Below, one piece after another: positions 31,997 to 41,218 of a stretch of 51,205 bases of DNA; positions within the stretch are counted from its first letter, which is position 1; the number at the start of each line of letters is the position of its first letter. This DNA is from JAFGKM01 sp964413825 (lineage in GTDB: Bacteria > Ratteibacteria > UBA8468 > B48-G9 > JAFGKM01): assembly GCA_964413825.1 (NCBI GenBank), contig CAYPTS010000005.1, positions 1-51,205 of the forward strand. The letters run 5' to 3'. The position numbers and the translations under genes were made by a program. Under the pieces are notes generated by a model. That model ran no database searches. It was not told where the DNA came from and was given only the letters and a program-made list of their open reading frames with translations.

Positions 31997-32007
31997 GGGG
32001 GATAAAA

Positions 32008-32238
32008 ATGGAACTGAGAGAAAAAGTTGAGAAGGCACTCGAAGATATTAAAAAGTTTCTGCAGGCGGACGGCGGAGACTGCGAGATAGTCGACGTAGAC
32101 GACAAGGGGAAGGTCAGCGTGCGGCTGATGGGCTCCTGCAGAGGATGTCCGTTTGCCGCTATTACGCTGAAGACGCGCGTAGAGGCAATTATCAAGGAGC
32201 GCGTTCCGGAAGTTACCGAGGTCGTCGCCGTAGAATGA
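32008..32238 (+). CDS. NifU C-terminal-domain Fe-S scaffold protein
   Basis: This 76-residue protein is the stand-alone NifU C-terminal domain. The cluster-binding motif is CRGC (near residue 45) within RLMGSCRGCPFAAITL. Such proteins carry and transfer Fe-S clusters to apoproteins. Its neighbours include several Fe-S enzymes (NadA, Hcp, ferredoxins) that could be clients. GGGGG lies before the ATG. Confidence 0.94.
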   Translation: MELREKVEKALEDIKKFLQADGGDCEIVDVDDKGKVSVRLMGSCRGCPFAAITLKTRVEAIIKERVPEVTEVVAVE

Positions 32239-32288
32239 TGCAGGATGGATTTCGCCCGTATAGCGGAAGAGGTCTCTCCATAAATTCC

Positions 32289-32343
32289 TGTGGGAGAGGT
32301 CTCCTGACCTCGATTCTTTCGGCATCGGGAGATGCCTCCCACA
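32289..32343. repeat. Hairpin element just before mnmA
   Basis: TGTGGGAG (32289-32296) pairs with CTCCCACA (32336-32343). Inner pairs involve GAGGTC and GACCTC. The stem ends seven bases before the mnmA ATG, where a ribosome site would normally be. Confidence 0.65.
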
Positions 32344-32350
32344 AAACAAG

Positions 32351-33538
32351 ATGAGCAAGAAGATACTGGTGGGAATGAGCGGCGGCGTCGATTCCTCGGT
32401 CGCCGCTTTACTCCTCAAAAAAGAGGGATATGCTGTAACCGGCGTTTTCATGAATGTCCGGGGCGATACCGCGCATCCGGTCAATGCATCCCTCAAATCC
32501 GCCTGTTGCGGTCATGAAGGAAAAGACCTTGAAGACGCACAAAAAATTGCCGGCATCCTCGGCATCAAACTGCACATAATAGACCTGTCAAAAGAATACG
32601 GGAAAACCGTTTTAAAATATTTCACAGGGGAATACACCGCCGGCCGCACCCCCAACCCCTGCGTCATCTGCAACAGATTCCTCAAATTCGGAATTCTGCG
32701 CGACAGGGCGGAGAAAGCGGCAGGGGCGACCTTCGACTATTTCGCCACGGGGCACTATGTGCGGGCGGAATACGACAAAACCCTTCGCAGGCACGTGTTG
32801 AAAAAGGGCGCCGACCCGGAAAAAGACCAGAGTTATTTTCTTTTTCTTCTCACACAGGAACAGATTTCACACACGCTTTTCCCGCTCGGCAGGCATACAA
32901 AAAAACAGGTGCGCGCGCTCGCAAAGGAATACGGACTTCCGGTATCGGACAAGGAAGAAAGCCAGGACTTCGCCTGCGGAGACAGGCTTTTCCTTTTTGA
33001 AGGCGCTTGCGGCGAAGGGCCAGTGATTGACCAGGACGGCAGGGTGCTGGGCAGGCACAAAGGAATTTTCAACTACACGATAGGCCAGAGGAAAGGCATG
33101 GGCATAGCGGCGAAACACCCGCTTTACGTCACCGGCATAGACAAAAAGACCAACAGCATAACGGTCGGCGAAAAAAAGGACGTTTACGGGAAGGAACTTA
33201 TCGCCGGAGACGTTAACCTTGTGGGGATTGACAGCATTTCTAAACCGCTGAAGGTCTACGCGAAGATACGGTATAAACACCCCGCCGCTCCCGCCACAGT
33301 TGAGCCCTTTGATGCAAAGCAGCCCCCTCAACCTGCACCTTCTCCCCCAGGGGAGAAGGAAAAGGAGACGACGAAATTCCCTCTACCCTTTGGGGAGAGG
33401 GATAGGGTGAGGGGGGAAAAGGGAAAAATACTGGTACGCTTTGAAAAACCGCAGTGGGCGATAACCCCGGGACAGGCCGTCGTCTTCTACAGAAAAAACC
33501 TTCTCCTCGGCGGCGGCTTTATAAAAAAACGTTTATAA
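32351..33538 (+). CDS. mnmA: tRNA 2-thiouridylase MnmA with repeat-encoded insertion
   Basis: This encodes the 395-residue MnmA, which thiolates U34 of tRNA-Lys, -Glu and -Gln. The PP-loop GMSGGVDSSVAA is at residues 8-19. The catalytic cysteines are in NPCVICNR (near residue 101) and FACGD (near residue 206). Residues 325-358 (PPQPAPSPPG to VRGEKGK) are absent from ordinary MnmA and are encoded by two inverted copies of repeat B, inserted in frame in the C-terminal beta-barrel just before LVRFEKPQWAITPGQ. Without them the length is normal. No ribosome site is seen. Confidence 0.97.
   Translation: MSKKILVGMSGGVDSSVAALLLKKEGYAVTGVFMNVRGDTAHPVNASLKSACCGHEGKDLEDAQKIAGILGIKLHIIDLSKEYGKTVLKYFTGEYTAGRTPNPCVICNRFLKFGILRDRAEKAAGATFDYFATGHYVRAEYDKTLRRHVLKKGADPEKDQSYFLFLLTQEQISHTLFPLGRHTKKQVRALAKEYGLPVSDKEESQDFACGDRLFLFEGACGEGPVIDQDGRVLGRHKGIFNYTIGQRKGMGIAAKHPLYVTGIDKKTNSITVGEKKDVYGKELIAGDVNLVGIDSISKPLKVYAKIRYKHPAAPATVEPFDAKQPPQPAPSPPGEKEKETTKFPLPFGERDRVRGEKGKILVRFEKPQWAITPGQAVVFYRKNLLLGGGFIKKRL
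33323..33421. repeat. Repeat family B, inverted pair inside mnmA
   Basis: The left unit, CCCCCTCAACCTGCACCTTC.. (33323-33360), and the right unit, CCCTCTACCC..GGTGAGGGGG (about 33376-33421), are the same element in opposite orientations, 15 bases apart. The reading frame stays open through both. Confidence 0.9.
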
Positions 33539-33607
33539 ATTCCTTTCTTTGTGGTAAAATCAGATAGAAGGTGTTCTATTCCAAAAATATTTAAGACGGA
33601 GGTAATT

Positions 33608-35059
33608 ATGACCGAAGCAAAAATCTTAAAAATTATGGAAAAGGGCGTATCGCAGAAGGTGATACAGGGCGTTTTGTCCACGGGGTTGAAAAACTCCGTG
33701 ACCAGAAAGGCGCTTCTGAAGTCTATCGAGAAAGCTACCTGCAAAATGTCGATGAGGGCCGAAAACAGGCCCGGGAAAGTCAACCTTGAAAGGTACTACA
33801 TGGGCAGGGCGCTTTTAAATTCCATCGGGAAAGCCCTGGACGACAGTTCCATCTCCCCGCAATGCATGCAGGCGCTTACGAACATTTTTCTCGGCAGGAT
33901 ACTGCTGGAGGGCATCCATGCAAGGCGCTCGTTTGAATCAATGCACGGATTCAGGCCGCCCTGCTTCGTCACCATATCGCCCACCAACAACTGTAACCTG
34001 AAGTGCAAAGGATGTTACGCCGGAGACATATACAAACGGCATTCTTTGAGATACGACGTCTTCGACAGGGTAATCACGGAAATAAAAAAAGAGTTCGGGG
34101 CGTACTTCTTCGTGATTTCGGGAGGTGAACCGTTCATTTACAGAGACGGAGGAAAAACACTGTTCGACATACTTGAAAAGCACAGCGACGCCTATTTCAT
34201 GGCGTATACAAACTCGACGCTCATCAGCGACGCCGCCGCAAAGAAACTTAGCCAGCTGGGCAACTTCTCCCCAGCAATCTCCGTAGAGGGGTTTGAGGCG
34301 GAAACCGACGCCAGGCGGGGAACAGGTACGTTCAGGAAAATCATGGCGGCCATGGACAACCTGAAAAAATACGGCGTCCCGTTCGGATTTTCCGCCACCC
34401 CGACGCGGTACAATGCGGATACCCTGCTGTCGGACGAATTCATAAATTTTTATTTCAACGAAAAAGGCGCGATGTACGGATGGTATTTCCAGTATATGCC
34501 CATCGGCAGGAATCCGTCCCTCGAGTTGATGGTCACGCCGGAACAGAGATACAGGATGTTGAAACGCATATGGAAACTCGTGGAGGAAAAATACCTTTTC
34601 ATAGCGGACTTCTGGAACTCGGGCACCGCATCCGACGGATGCATGGCGGCGGCAAGAGGCGGCGGGTATTTTTATATCATGTGGGACGGGACGATAACTC
34701 CCTGCGTCTTCATTCCGTTCAGGGATAAAGACTGCGGAAACCTTTACGAGTTGTACGGAAACGGCAAAACGATAACCGAAGCAATAAAATCTCCATTTTT
34801 TGAGAGATTAAGAAAATGGCAGGACGATTACTGGATTAAACAGCCGAGGGAAAAATGCGGCAACCTTCTGGTTCCGTGCGCAATCAGGGACAACTCGGAA
34901 GACTTCTACCGGATAGTGAAAACCGCCGGAGCGATTCCCGTAGACGAAGGCGCCGAAAAATACCTTGAGTTCATAGAAAAGGGCATTATGCCCGAATACA
35001 ACAGCCGGTACAGGCAATACGCGGACCCTCTGTGGAATAAGGAATATCTGGCACATTGA
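33608..35059 (+). CDS. Radical SAM protein of unknown function
   Basis: This 483-residue protein has a radical SAM core with the cluster motif CNLKCKGCYAG (near residue 130) and the AdoMet-binding FVISGGEPF (near residue 170). About 115 helical residues precede the core. A cysteine-containing C-terminal region (GCMAAARGGGY, TPCVF, CGN, PCAIRDN) may hold an auxiliary cluster, as in SPASM or twitch domains. GGAGG five bases before the ATG fixes the start. It stands first in a run with PagL-like, LpxB and MsbA genes, so a role in envelope lipid modification is possible. I cannot name the reaction. Confidence 0.88.
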   Translation: MTEAKILKIMEKGVSQKVIQGVLSTGLKNSVTRKALLKSIEKATCKMSMRAENRPGKVNLERYYMGRALLNSIGKALDDSSISPQCMQALTNIFLGRILLEGIHARRSFESMHGFRPPCFVTISPTNNCNLKCKGCYAGDIYKRHSLRYDVFDRVITEIKKEFGAYFFVISGGEPFIYRDGGKTLFDILEKHSDAYFMAYTNSTLISDAAAKKLSQLGNFSPAISVEGFEAETDARRGTGTFRKIMAAMDNLKKYGVPFGFSATPTRYNADTLLSDEFINFYFNEKGAMYGWYFQYMPIGRNPSLELMVTPEQRYRMLKRIWKLVEEKYLFIADFWNSGTASDGCMAAARGGGYFYIMWDGTITPCVFIPFRDKDCGNLYELYGNGKTITEAIKSPFFERLRKWQDDYWIKQPREKCGNLLVPCAIRDNSEDFYRIVKTAGAIPVDEGAEKYLEFIEKGIMPEYNSRYRQYADPLWNKEYLAH

Positions 35060-35095
35060 TTCCGGACGACCCAGAAGACTGCACGGGAGACTTCA

Positions 35096-35740
35096 ATGCA
35101 GAAGAGAGGTATGTTTTTTTTGACAATTTTGACGGCTTTCTTTTTTTTCCATACGGCACGCTTGGGCGCTTTAAACCTTGACGAGCCCGCCTCGCAGGTG
35201 GGGGTTTTCGGCGCCGCACTGCTGTTATCTTCCATACCCGCGATGAATTTCAACATCAAGCAACCCGTTTCAAAAGAGGTCTTTTTCGGTTACGGATACG
35301 ACGACCATCTCGAAGGCAAAGGCGAATACATACACCAGACGCTGGCTGTAGACTTCAACTACCAGTACAACCGGAACAACCGGTTCTGGCGGTATTTTCA
35401 GTTCCAGCTTGAACCATTCGTTTCTTTCGTCTCTTCCCCTGACGATAATGCCGAAATAGGATGCGTATTCTTCATCAAGTACACGGTCCCATGGGATTTT
35501 CCCCTCAAACCCTACGTAAGAGGCGGCAGCGGGGTGATACTTCTCACTCAGGAAACCAAAGAGCTGTCCACCATGTTTAACTTTGCAAGCCAGATAGGCT
35601 GCGGCGTCTCCTGCGCCCTGCCCAGGGTTAACATCTCGCTTGAATACAGACTCCGGCACATATCAAACGCGGAAATAAAACAGCCCAACGACGGCATAGA
35701 CGACCGCATATGGCTTGTGGGCATCGGCGGAAATTTCTGA
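35096..35740 (+). CDS. PagL-like lipid A 3-O-deacylase (acyloxyacyl hydrolase)
   Basis: This 214-residue protein has a signal peptide (residues 1-25) and alternating beta-strands ending in phenylalanine, typical of an outer-membrane barrel. The motif RLRHISNAEIKQPNDGID near residue 180 matches the PagL active-site region, where His and Ser in HxSN and a later acidic residue form the triad. PagL removes the 3-linked acyl chain of lipid A. Its stop overlaps the lpxB start (TGATG), which supports a lipid A role. Sequence similarity outside the motif is low, so substrate details are uncertain. Confidence 0.8.
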   Translation: MQKRGMFFLTILTAFFFFHTARLGALNLDEPASQVGVFGAALLLSSIPAMNFNIKQPVSKEVFFGYGYDDHLEGKGEYIHQTLAVDFNYQYNRNNRFWRYFQFQLEPFVSFVSSPDDNAEIGCVFFIKYTVPWDFPLKPYVRGGSGVILLTQETKELSTMFNFASQIGCGVSCALPRVNISLEYRLRHISNAEIKQPNDGIDDRIWLVGIGGNF

Positions 35741-36972
35741 TGAAAATCGTGGTACTGGCGGGCGAAACCTCCGGAGACAACTACGGCGCATTGCTTGTCG
35801 AAAACATCCGTAAACTCTCCTCGGGCGTTTTCATCGCCGGCACCGGCGGCGAAAAGATGAAAAAGCGGGCAGACCTTTTTATCGAAGGCCTGCCTTGCGG
35901 CACAATGGGTTTTTCAGGAGTGCTGAAAAACATCCACCTGTTCTACCGCTCGTTCAAAGAAATCAGAAAGGCGATTGAAGACATCCGCCCGGATTTAATC
36001 ATACTTATAGACAATCCCGGATTCAACCTGAAAATGGCGCAGGCGCTTGGGAAAAAATTCCCCGTCTGCTATTACATACCCCCCAAGATATGGGCCCATA
36101 ATTACGGCAGGATAAAAACAATAAAAAAATATGTCCGGGCGGTCATCCCCATTTTTGATTTCGAGGAAGGAATATACAGGAAAGAAGGCATCCCGTGCAG
36201 GTGGTTCGGACACCCCGCGGTTGACCTTATTTCATCCTCCATAGAGAATCCCGAAAGAAAAAAAGTGGGCGGGAATGTACCGGTTGTCGGGCTCCTTCCC
36301 GGAAGCAGGCACGAGGAAGTTGCCGGACTTCTCCCTGTTTTCATACGTACGGTACGGCTCCTGAAACAGAAGATGCATGTTGAGGTTCTGCTGTCCGCCG
36401 CCGATGCCGCAACGAGAAAAACGGAGGCGGCAATCCTGAAAGAATACGGCGAGGAACTTGAAATCATCGAAGGCGCTCCCCAGCCGCTCATTAAAAACTC
36501 CGACCTTCTTCTTGCCGCAAGCGGTACGGTAAACCTTGAAGCCGCTCTTGCAGAAAAACCGCTTATAGTTTTTTACAAAACGAGCGCCCTGAATTATCTT
36601 TTGGCGAGAATAATGGTAAAATTAGACTTTATCAGCCCCGTCAATCTTCTTTACGGGGAGAAGATAGTTCCGGAGTACGTGCAGAGGTTCCCTTACGACA
36701 GGATAGCCGAAGACTGCGCGGATATTCTCAAACGCGGGAAGATTTACAGCCGGCAGGCGGAAAAATTCAGGGCACTAAAGGAAAAAACGGGGAGAGGAAA
36801 CGTCAGCGCAAAAGTATCGGAGTTTCTTTTGGGAATGGCTGAAGCAAGAAATCCTCAAGAGACAGAGATTCGGGGCTCGGGATTGGGTGTTCCCCGTAAA
36901 GAAAAAACGGGGCAAGCGGGAAAGACAAAGGCAGGAAAAAGCACTTCCGAATACCTAAACCCGAATCGCTAA
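35740..36972 (+). CDS. lpxB: Lipid-A-disaccharide synthase with repeat-encoded tail
   Basis: This 410-residue GT19 glycosyltransferase joins lipid X and UDP-diacylglucosamine to form the lipid A disaccharide at the inner membrane. Motifs include AGETSGDNYGA at the N-terminus, IDNPGFNLK near residue 95, GLLPGSRHEEV near residue 185 and ASGTVNLEAAL near residue 260. The core ends near residue 372. Residues 375-410 are rich in Gly, Lys and Glu and are encoded by repeat C copy 1. The ATG at 35740 overlaps the upstream stop, so translation is coupled. Confidence 0.96.
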   Translation: MKIVVLAGETSGDNYGALLVENIRKLSSGVFIAGTGGEKMKKRADLFIEGLPCGTMGFSGVLKNIHLFYRSFKEIRKAIEDIRPDLIILIDNPGFNLKMAQALGKKFPVCYYIPPKIWAHNYGRIKTIKKYVRAVIPIFDFEEGIYRKEGIPCRWFGHPAVDLISSSIENPERKKVGGNVPVVGLLPGSRHEEVAGLLPVFIRTVRLLKQKMHVEVLLSAADAATRKTEAAILKEYGEELEIIEGAPQPLIKNSDLLLAASGTVNLEAALAEKPLIVFYKTSALNYLLARIMVKLDFISPVNLLYGEKIVPEYVQRFPYDRIAEDCADILKRGKIYSRQAEKFRALKEKTGRGNVSAKVSEFLLGMAEARNPQETEIRGSGLGVPRKEKTGQAGKTKAGKSTSEYLNPNR

Positions 36973-36979
36973 TCCCGGC
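36863..36979. repeat. Repeat family C, copy 1
   Basis: A 117-bp element with outer arms ATTCGGGGCTCGGGATT and CCGAATACCTAAACCCGAAT and an inner hairpin CCCCGT..ACGGGG. It matches copy 2 at 48094-48214 closely. It forms the end of lpxB. Confidence 0.85.
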
Positions 36980-36993
36980 ACCTAAAGGGTAAA

Positions 36994-38790
36994 ATGTTGA
37001 GAGAATTTTTGAAACTGCGGCAGTATGTGGAAATACGCTGGAAATATTTCGGCCTGGGCATGTTGTTTATGGCGCTCAACGCTTTTTTGAGCGGAATATC
37101 CATTTCTTCGACGGTTCCCCTCGTAGACAGGATTATAGCCGACAGAAAGGTGCTGCTGCCCGACAACCTGCCCGCGATTCTCAAAAACCGGCTGGAACCG
37201 GTCGCACATGCTCTCAACACCCTGCCGCAGGGCGTGCTGCTGCAGTACCTGCTGGTTTTCATCGTGTCAACAATTTTCCTCAAGGGCCTTTTTTGCTATC
37301 TGAACAGTTACCACTTCAACCTGTTCGGCAACCGCCTGCTCACGGACGTACGAAACAAACTGTATTCAAAAGTGACGAACCTGTCGATGGACTTTTTCAC
37401 GCAGGAACAGTCGGGACAACTGACGTCAAGACTTATCTACGACGTCAACCTGCTGATGCGCGCTTTCGTCTCTCACTTTCCGTCTATTATTCTGCAGTTT
37501 GTCCTTGCGGCGGTTTATCTTGTCATCATTTTTACGATAGACTGGAAATTAAGCCTTCTATCGCTCCTTATATTCCCGCCGGTATTGTTTCCCATATACA
37601 GGATAGGCAAAAAACTCCGGAAACTCGGAAGAAGGGTACAGGAAGCATACGGAAAGATAGGCAATCTCATACACGAGTGTATTTACGGACAGCAGGTAAT
37701 AAAGTCATACAATCAGGAAAAAAACATCATAAAACGCTTCAGCACGGAAAACGAGCGCATATTCAAAACGGTCATGTCGGCAACAAGAAAAACCCTCCTG
37801 ATAGGACCGCTCACCGAGATAGTCTCGGTTATCGGGGCAAGCGGCCTTTTGTATTTCGGGGCGAAGAAGGTTATCGACGGGTCCATCAGTTCGGGATTTC
37901 TCTTTTTCTTTTTCGTCGCACTTTTCTCCATCATAAGCCCGCTTAAGGGCATTGGAAACGCTTACGCCAATTTGAAACACGACAGTTCCGCCCTGCCCCG
38001 CCTGTTTTCTATTCTCGACCGGCAGAGCATGACGCAGGATTCAGGCAGGGAAGTTTTCACTGGCCTGAAAGAAACCATTGAGTTCAAAAACATCTCTTTC
38101 GCCTATGGGCGCACGCCTGTCCTCAAAGACATCTCTTTCTCTCTGTCCATGGGCAAAAAGATGGGCATCGTAGGACCCACGGGCGTAGGGAAAACAACGC
38201 TCACGGGACTTTTGCCGAGATTTTACGAACCGGCGGCAGGGGAAATCATGATAGACGGCAGAAACATCAAGGATTTCACCATGCATTCCCTCCGGGAACA
38301 TATAGGACTTGTAACGCAGGAACCGATTCTTTTCAACGACACCATAAAAAGAAACATCGCTCTGTCCGACGAGCCCGACATGGAAAGAATCGAACGGGCA
38401 ATGAAAAACGCCTGCATTAAGGAATTTATTGCCTCTCTTCCCGACGGCTGCGAAACACTCGTGGGCGAACGGGGAACGACGCTTTCCGGAGGACAGAAGC
38501 AGTTGCTTTCAATAGCGCGTGCGCTGTACAAGGACCCGGATATTCTAATCCTTGACGAAGCCACCGCTTCTCTTGACAGCAATTCCGAGAAACTCCTGCA
38601 GGGGGCGATGGACACGATTATGGAGGGACGCACCGTTTTCATCATTGCACACCGTCTCTCAACCTTGAGACACGTCGACAGAATCATAGTGCTAAAGGAC
38701 GGGGTGATAACGGAAGAAGGCAGTCATAAGGAACTTTTTGAGAAGAAGGGGGACTACCACAAACTCTGGGAGATACAGTTTTCCCCATAA
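36994..38790 (+). CDS. msbA: MsbA-type lipid A ABC exporter
   Basis: This 598-residue half-transporter has six membrane segments (residues 20-310) and a C-terminal ATPase. The nucleotide-binding motifs are Walker A GPTGVGKTTL (near residue 393), signature LSGGQKQ (near residue 498), Walker B ILILDEATASLD and the switch histidine in IIAHRLS. It follows lpxB after 21 bases, so flipping lipid A or its core across the inner membrane is the likely function. A multidrug or other lipid exporter is the alternative. Confidence 0.92.
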   Translation: MLREFLKLRQYVEIRWKYFGLGMLFMALNAFLSGISISSTVPLVDRIIADRKVLLPDNLPAILKNRLEPVAHALNTLPQGVLLQYLLVFIVSTIFLKGLFCYLNSYHFNLFGNRLLTDVRNKLYSKVTNLSMDFFTQEQSGQLTSRLIYDVNLLMRAFVSHFPSIILQFVLAAVYLVIIFTIDWKLSLLSLLIFPPVLFPIYRIGKKLRKLGRRVQEAYGKIGNLIHECIYGQQVIKSYNQEKNIIKRFSTENERIFKTVMSATRKTLLIGPLTEIVSVIGASGLLYFGAKKVIDGSISSGFLFFFFVALFSIISPLKGIGNAYANLKHDSSALPRLFSILDRQSMTQDSGREVFTGLKETIEFKNISFAYGRTPVLKDISFSLSMGKKMGIVGPTGVGKTTLTGLLPRFYEPAAGEIMIDGRNIKDFTMHSLREHIGLVTQEPILFNDTIKRNIALSDEPDMERIERAMKNACIKEFIASLPDGCETLVGERGTTLSGGQKQLLSIARALYKDPDILILDEATASLDSNSEKLLQGAMDTIMEGRTVFIIAHRLSTLRHVDRIIVLKDGVITEEGSHKELFEKKGDYHKLWEIQFSP

Positions 38791-38817
38791 ATTGAAAAAT
38801 AGAAGAGACCGGCTACC

Positions 38818-38859
38818 GAAGAAAGCCAGTTCTCGCACGGCGCTCGAACTGCTTTCTTC
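38818..38859. repeat. Repeat F, copy 2 (full hairpin)
   Basis: GAAGAAAGCCAGTTC pairs with GAACTGCTTTCTTC around a CG-rich loop. The left arm and loop match copy 1 at 23331-23358. It lies in the msbA-purL gap. Confidence 0.8.
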
Positions 38860-38886
38860 TTTGCCACAAACGGAAGGAGAGAGACG

Positions 38887-41214
38887 ATGGAAAGCGAAAA
38901 AAGATTTGATTTTGCGGGAATGAAGGCGGCAGAGTACGAGAAGATTCGCAAGGAGAACAGCTGGGGGCTCACGCTGGAAGAGTTTCGGACCGCGCAGAAA
39001 CGCGCGGGAAAACCCCTCACCGTAACCGAGGCATACATAATGGACAGTTTATGGTCCGACCACTGCTCATACAAAAACTCAAAGAACAAACTGCGCCAAC
39101 TCATACGCGACAACCGGTACGTCCTTAAGAGCAAGAACAGCGATGCAGGAGCGGTAAAAATCGGGGACAGTGGCTACTGCGCGGTATTCAAGATAGAGTC
39201 GCACAATCATCCGACACTCATAAACCCTTTTGACGGAGCGGCAACCGGCGCAGGCGGAATCCTGCGCGACATCTTCGCCATGGGAGCGAAAAACCTTGGA
39301 GTAGGGGCTTCCCTGCGGTACGGGCCCAAAGCAGGCCCCGGAGCAAAAGACGTCCTCTCCGGCGCTATGAAGGGAGCCGCTTCCTACTGCAGTGTCATGG
39401 AAACTCCGCTGACAGGACTTGACCTCTACTACGAAGAATCGTTCAGGCATAACTGCCTGATGAACGTTACCGCCATGGGAATCGTGAAGAACAAAGAACT
39501 GATACCCAACATCGTGCCGGCAAATGCTGTCGGCTACAACCTGATTTACATAGGAAAACCCACCGCCGGAGCCGCCGTCGGCGGGGCATCCTTTGCCTCG
39601 CAGGCGTTTGAGGCAGGCAAAAAGAAAGAGATTGAATTCGGTTCCAATCCCCAGCTGGAAAAGGCAACCTTTGACGCGTTTGAAAAGGTAAAAAACGCCT
39701 TGAAAAAGAAGAAACTTCTCAAACAGGTATCCCTTAAGGACATGGGCGCCGCCGGGCTCACCTGCTCGACCGCGGAACAGGTTTCGGAACGGGGGTACGG
39801 AATCGAAATACGTACAGACAGGGTGCCCGTACCAAGAGGAATGAAGGTGCATCCCCTCGCGCTTGCCGTGGGCGAAGACCAGGAACGCAACATGCTGGTT
39901 GCCTCCGACAAAGCGGCGGAAGTTATCCTGAAAGTATTCAACGGCGACAAAAACTTCAAGAAATACGGGGGCAAAGCGGTCGTTATAGGAAAGGTATTGA
40001 AACAAGACAGGTTCGTCATGAAAGACAAAGATGCCGTCTATTGCGACATCCCCGTTCGGCTGATAACCGGCGCGCCCGTCTACAAACCGGCTTCAAAGAA
40101 GCCCTCCGTAAAAGAGACTGCATTCATCGTGGAAAAACCAAAATCCCTTGAGAAAGAGATTCTCAAAATGGTTTCATCCAGAAATGTATACTCAAAAGCG
40201 GACGTCTTTCGCATGCTGAAGGATAAAAAATACGGATTCATATATACCACGCCCGAAGAAACCGACGTCTGCGTCATTGCGGTGCTCAAGAGCGAAAAAA
40301 CATCCGCAAAAAACAAACTCATGGGCGCGGCGCTTACCTTCGGCGGCAAGTCCATACAGGGAAGAAACGGAACCGCCGAACAGCAGGCATACCTTGCAAC
40401 GGTGCTTGCGCGCCTGAAACTCGCGGCGGCAGGACTGAAACCGGTGGCGGCCGCCGACGGATGCAACTACGGCAGTCCCGACAATCCCGAACACTACTAC
40501 TGTTTCGACAAGGGGATAGACGGACTGAACAAGGCATGCAAGATTCCGCTCTACGGGGAGAAACAGCCGCTTGCGGTGGTCGCAGGCAACGTGTCGCTCA
40601 AAAACACATTCATAAGCAACGGGAAGGAAGAACCGATAGACCCGTCGCTTGTCCCTGCGGTATTCGGGTATATCAAAGACTATAGAAAAACCGTGACGAC
40701 CGGGCTGAAGGGTGCCGGCAACCTCCTGTTTTTGGCAGGAAAGCGAAAGCATGAATTCAAGGGCTCGGAATACGCGCAGGCATACGGGCAAGTCGGCAAA
40801 GCCCTCCCATCGGTATCGCCAAAAGAGGCGGCAGGGCTGGAGCATGCGGCGCTGGAATCTGCGGGAAAGGGACTGATTAGGTCCGCGGCGGTTATTGAAA
40901 ACGGCGGGCTTGCCGCCGCGATTGTCAGGATGCTTATGCTGTCAAAGAAAAAGGTTGGAGCGGAGATAGCCATTGGAGCCGCGGGAAGCCTGCGCGAAGA
41001 CTATCTCCTGTTCAGCGAGACCCCGGGATATGTTCTGGAGGTTGCACCCGGCGACGCAGGAAAACTTAAAGCCGCGTACAAAAAATACGGGGTGGGACTG
41101 ATACCGCTGGGCATGACAACAAAAGGCGGAACGTTCAAGGGCTCGGTGAAGGGAAAGGAAATTTTCAACATATCCCTTGCCGACCTGAAAAAATCCTGGA
41201 ACGGTAACAAATAG
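38887..41214 (+). CDS. purL: Phosphoribosylformylglycinamidine synthase subunit PurL
   Basis: This 775-residue protein is the synthetase subunit of the three-part FGAM synthase (PurLQS), fourth step of purine synthesis. Motifs include LWSDHCSYKNSK (near residue 55), ESHNHPT with the catalytic histidine (near residue 104), GAATGAGGILRD and DMGAAGLTCS (near residue 285). It lacks the C-terminal glutaminase, so PurQ and PurS must be encoded elsewhere. GGAGAG precedes the ATG. purM follows, separated only by the DUF559 cassette. Confidence 0.97.
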   Translation: MESEKRFDFAGMKAAEYEKIRKENSWGLTLEEFRTAQKRAGKPLTVTEAYIMDSLWSDHCSYKNSKNKLRQLIRDNRYVLKSKNSDAGAVKIGDSGYCAVFKIESHNHPTLINPFDGAATGAGGILRDIFAMGAKNLGVGASLRYGPKAGPGAKDVLSGAMKGAASYCSVMETPLTGLDLYYEESFRHNCLMNVTAMGIVKNKELIPNIVPANAVGYNLIYIGKPTAGAAVGGASFASQAFEAGKKKEIEFGSNPQLEKATFDAFEKVKNALKKKKLLKQVSLKDMGAAGLTCSTAEQVSERGYGIEIRTDRVPVPRGMKVHPLALAVGEDQERNMLVASDKAAEVILKVFNGDKNFKKYGGKAVVIGKVLKQDRFVMKDKDAVYCDIPVRLITGAPVYKPASKKPSVKETAFIVEKPKSLEKEILKMVSSRNVYSKADVFRMLKDKKYGFIYTTPEETDVCVIAVLKSEKTSAKNKLMGAALTFGGKSIQGRNGTAEQQAYLATVLARLKLAAAGLKPVAAADGCNYGSPDNPEHYYCFDKGIDGLNKACKIPLYGEKQPLAVVAGNVSLKNTFISNGKEEPIDPSLVPAVFGYIKDYRKTVTTGLKGAGNLLFLAGKRKHEFKGSEYAQAYGQVGKALPSVSPKEAAGLEHAALESAGKGLIRSAAVIENGGLAAAIVRMLMLSKKKVGAEIAIGAAGSLREDYLLFSETPGYVLEVAPGDAGKLKAAYKKYGVGLIPLGMTTKGGTFKGSVKGKEIFNISLADLKKSWNGNK

Positions 41215-41218
41215 GTAA

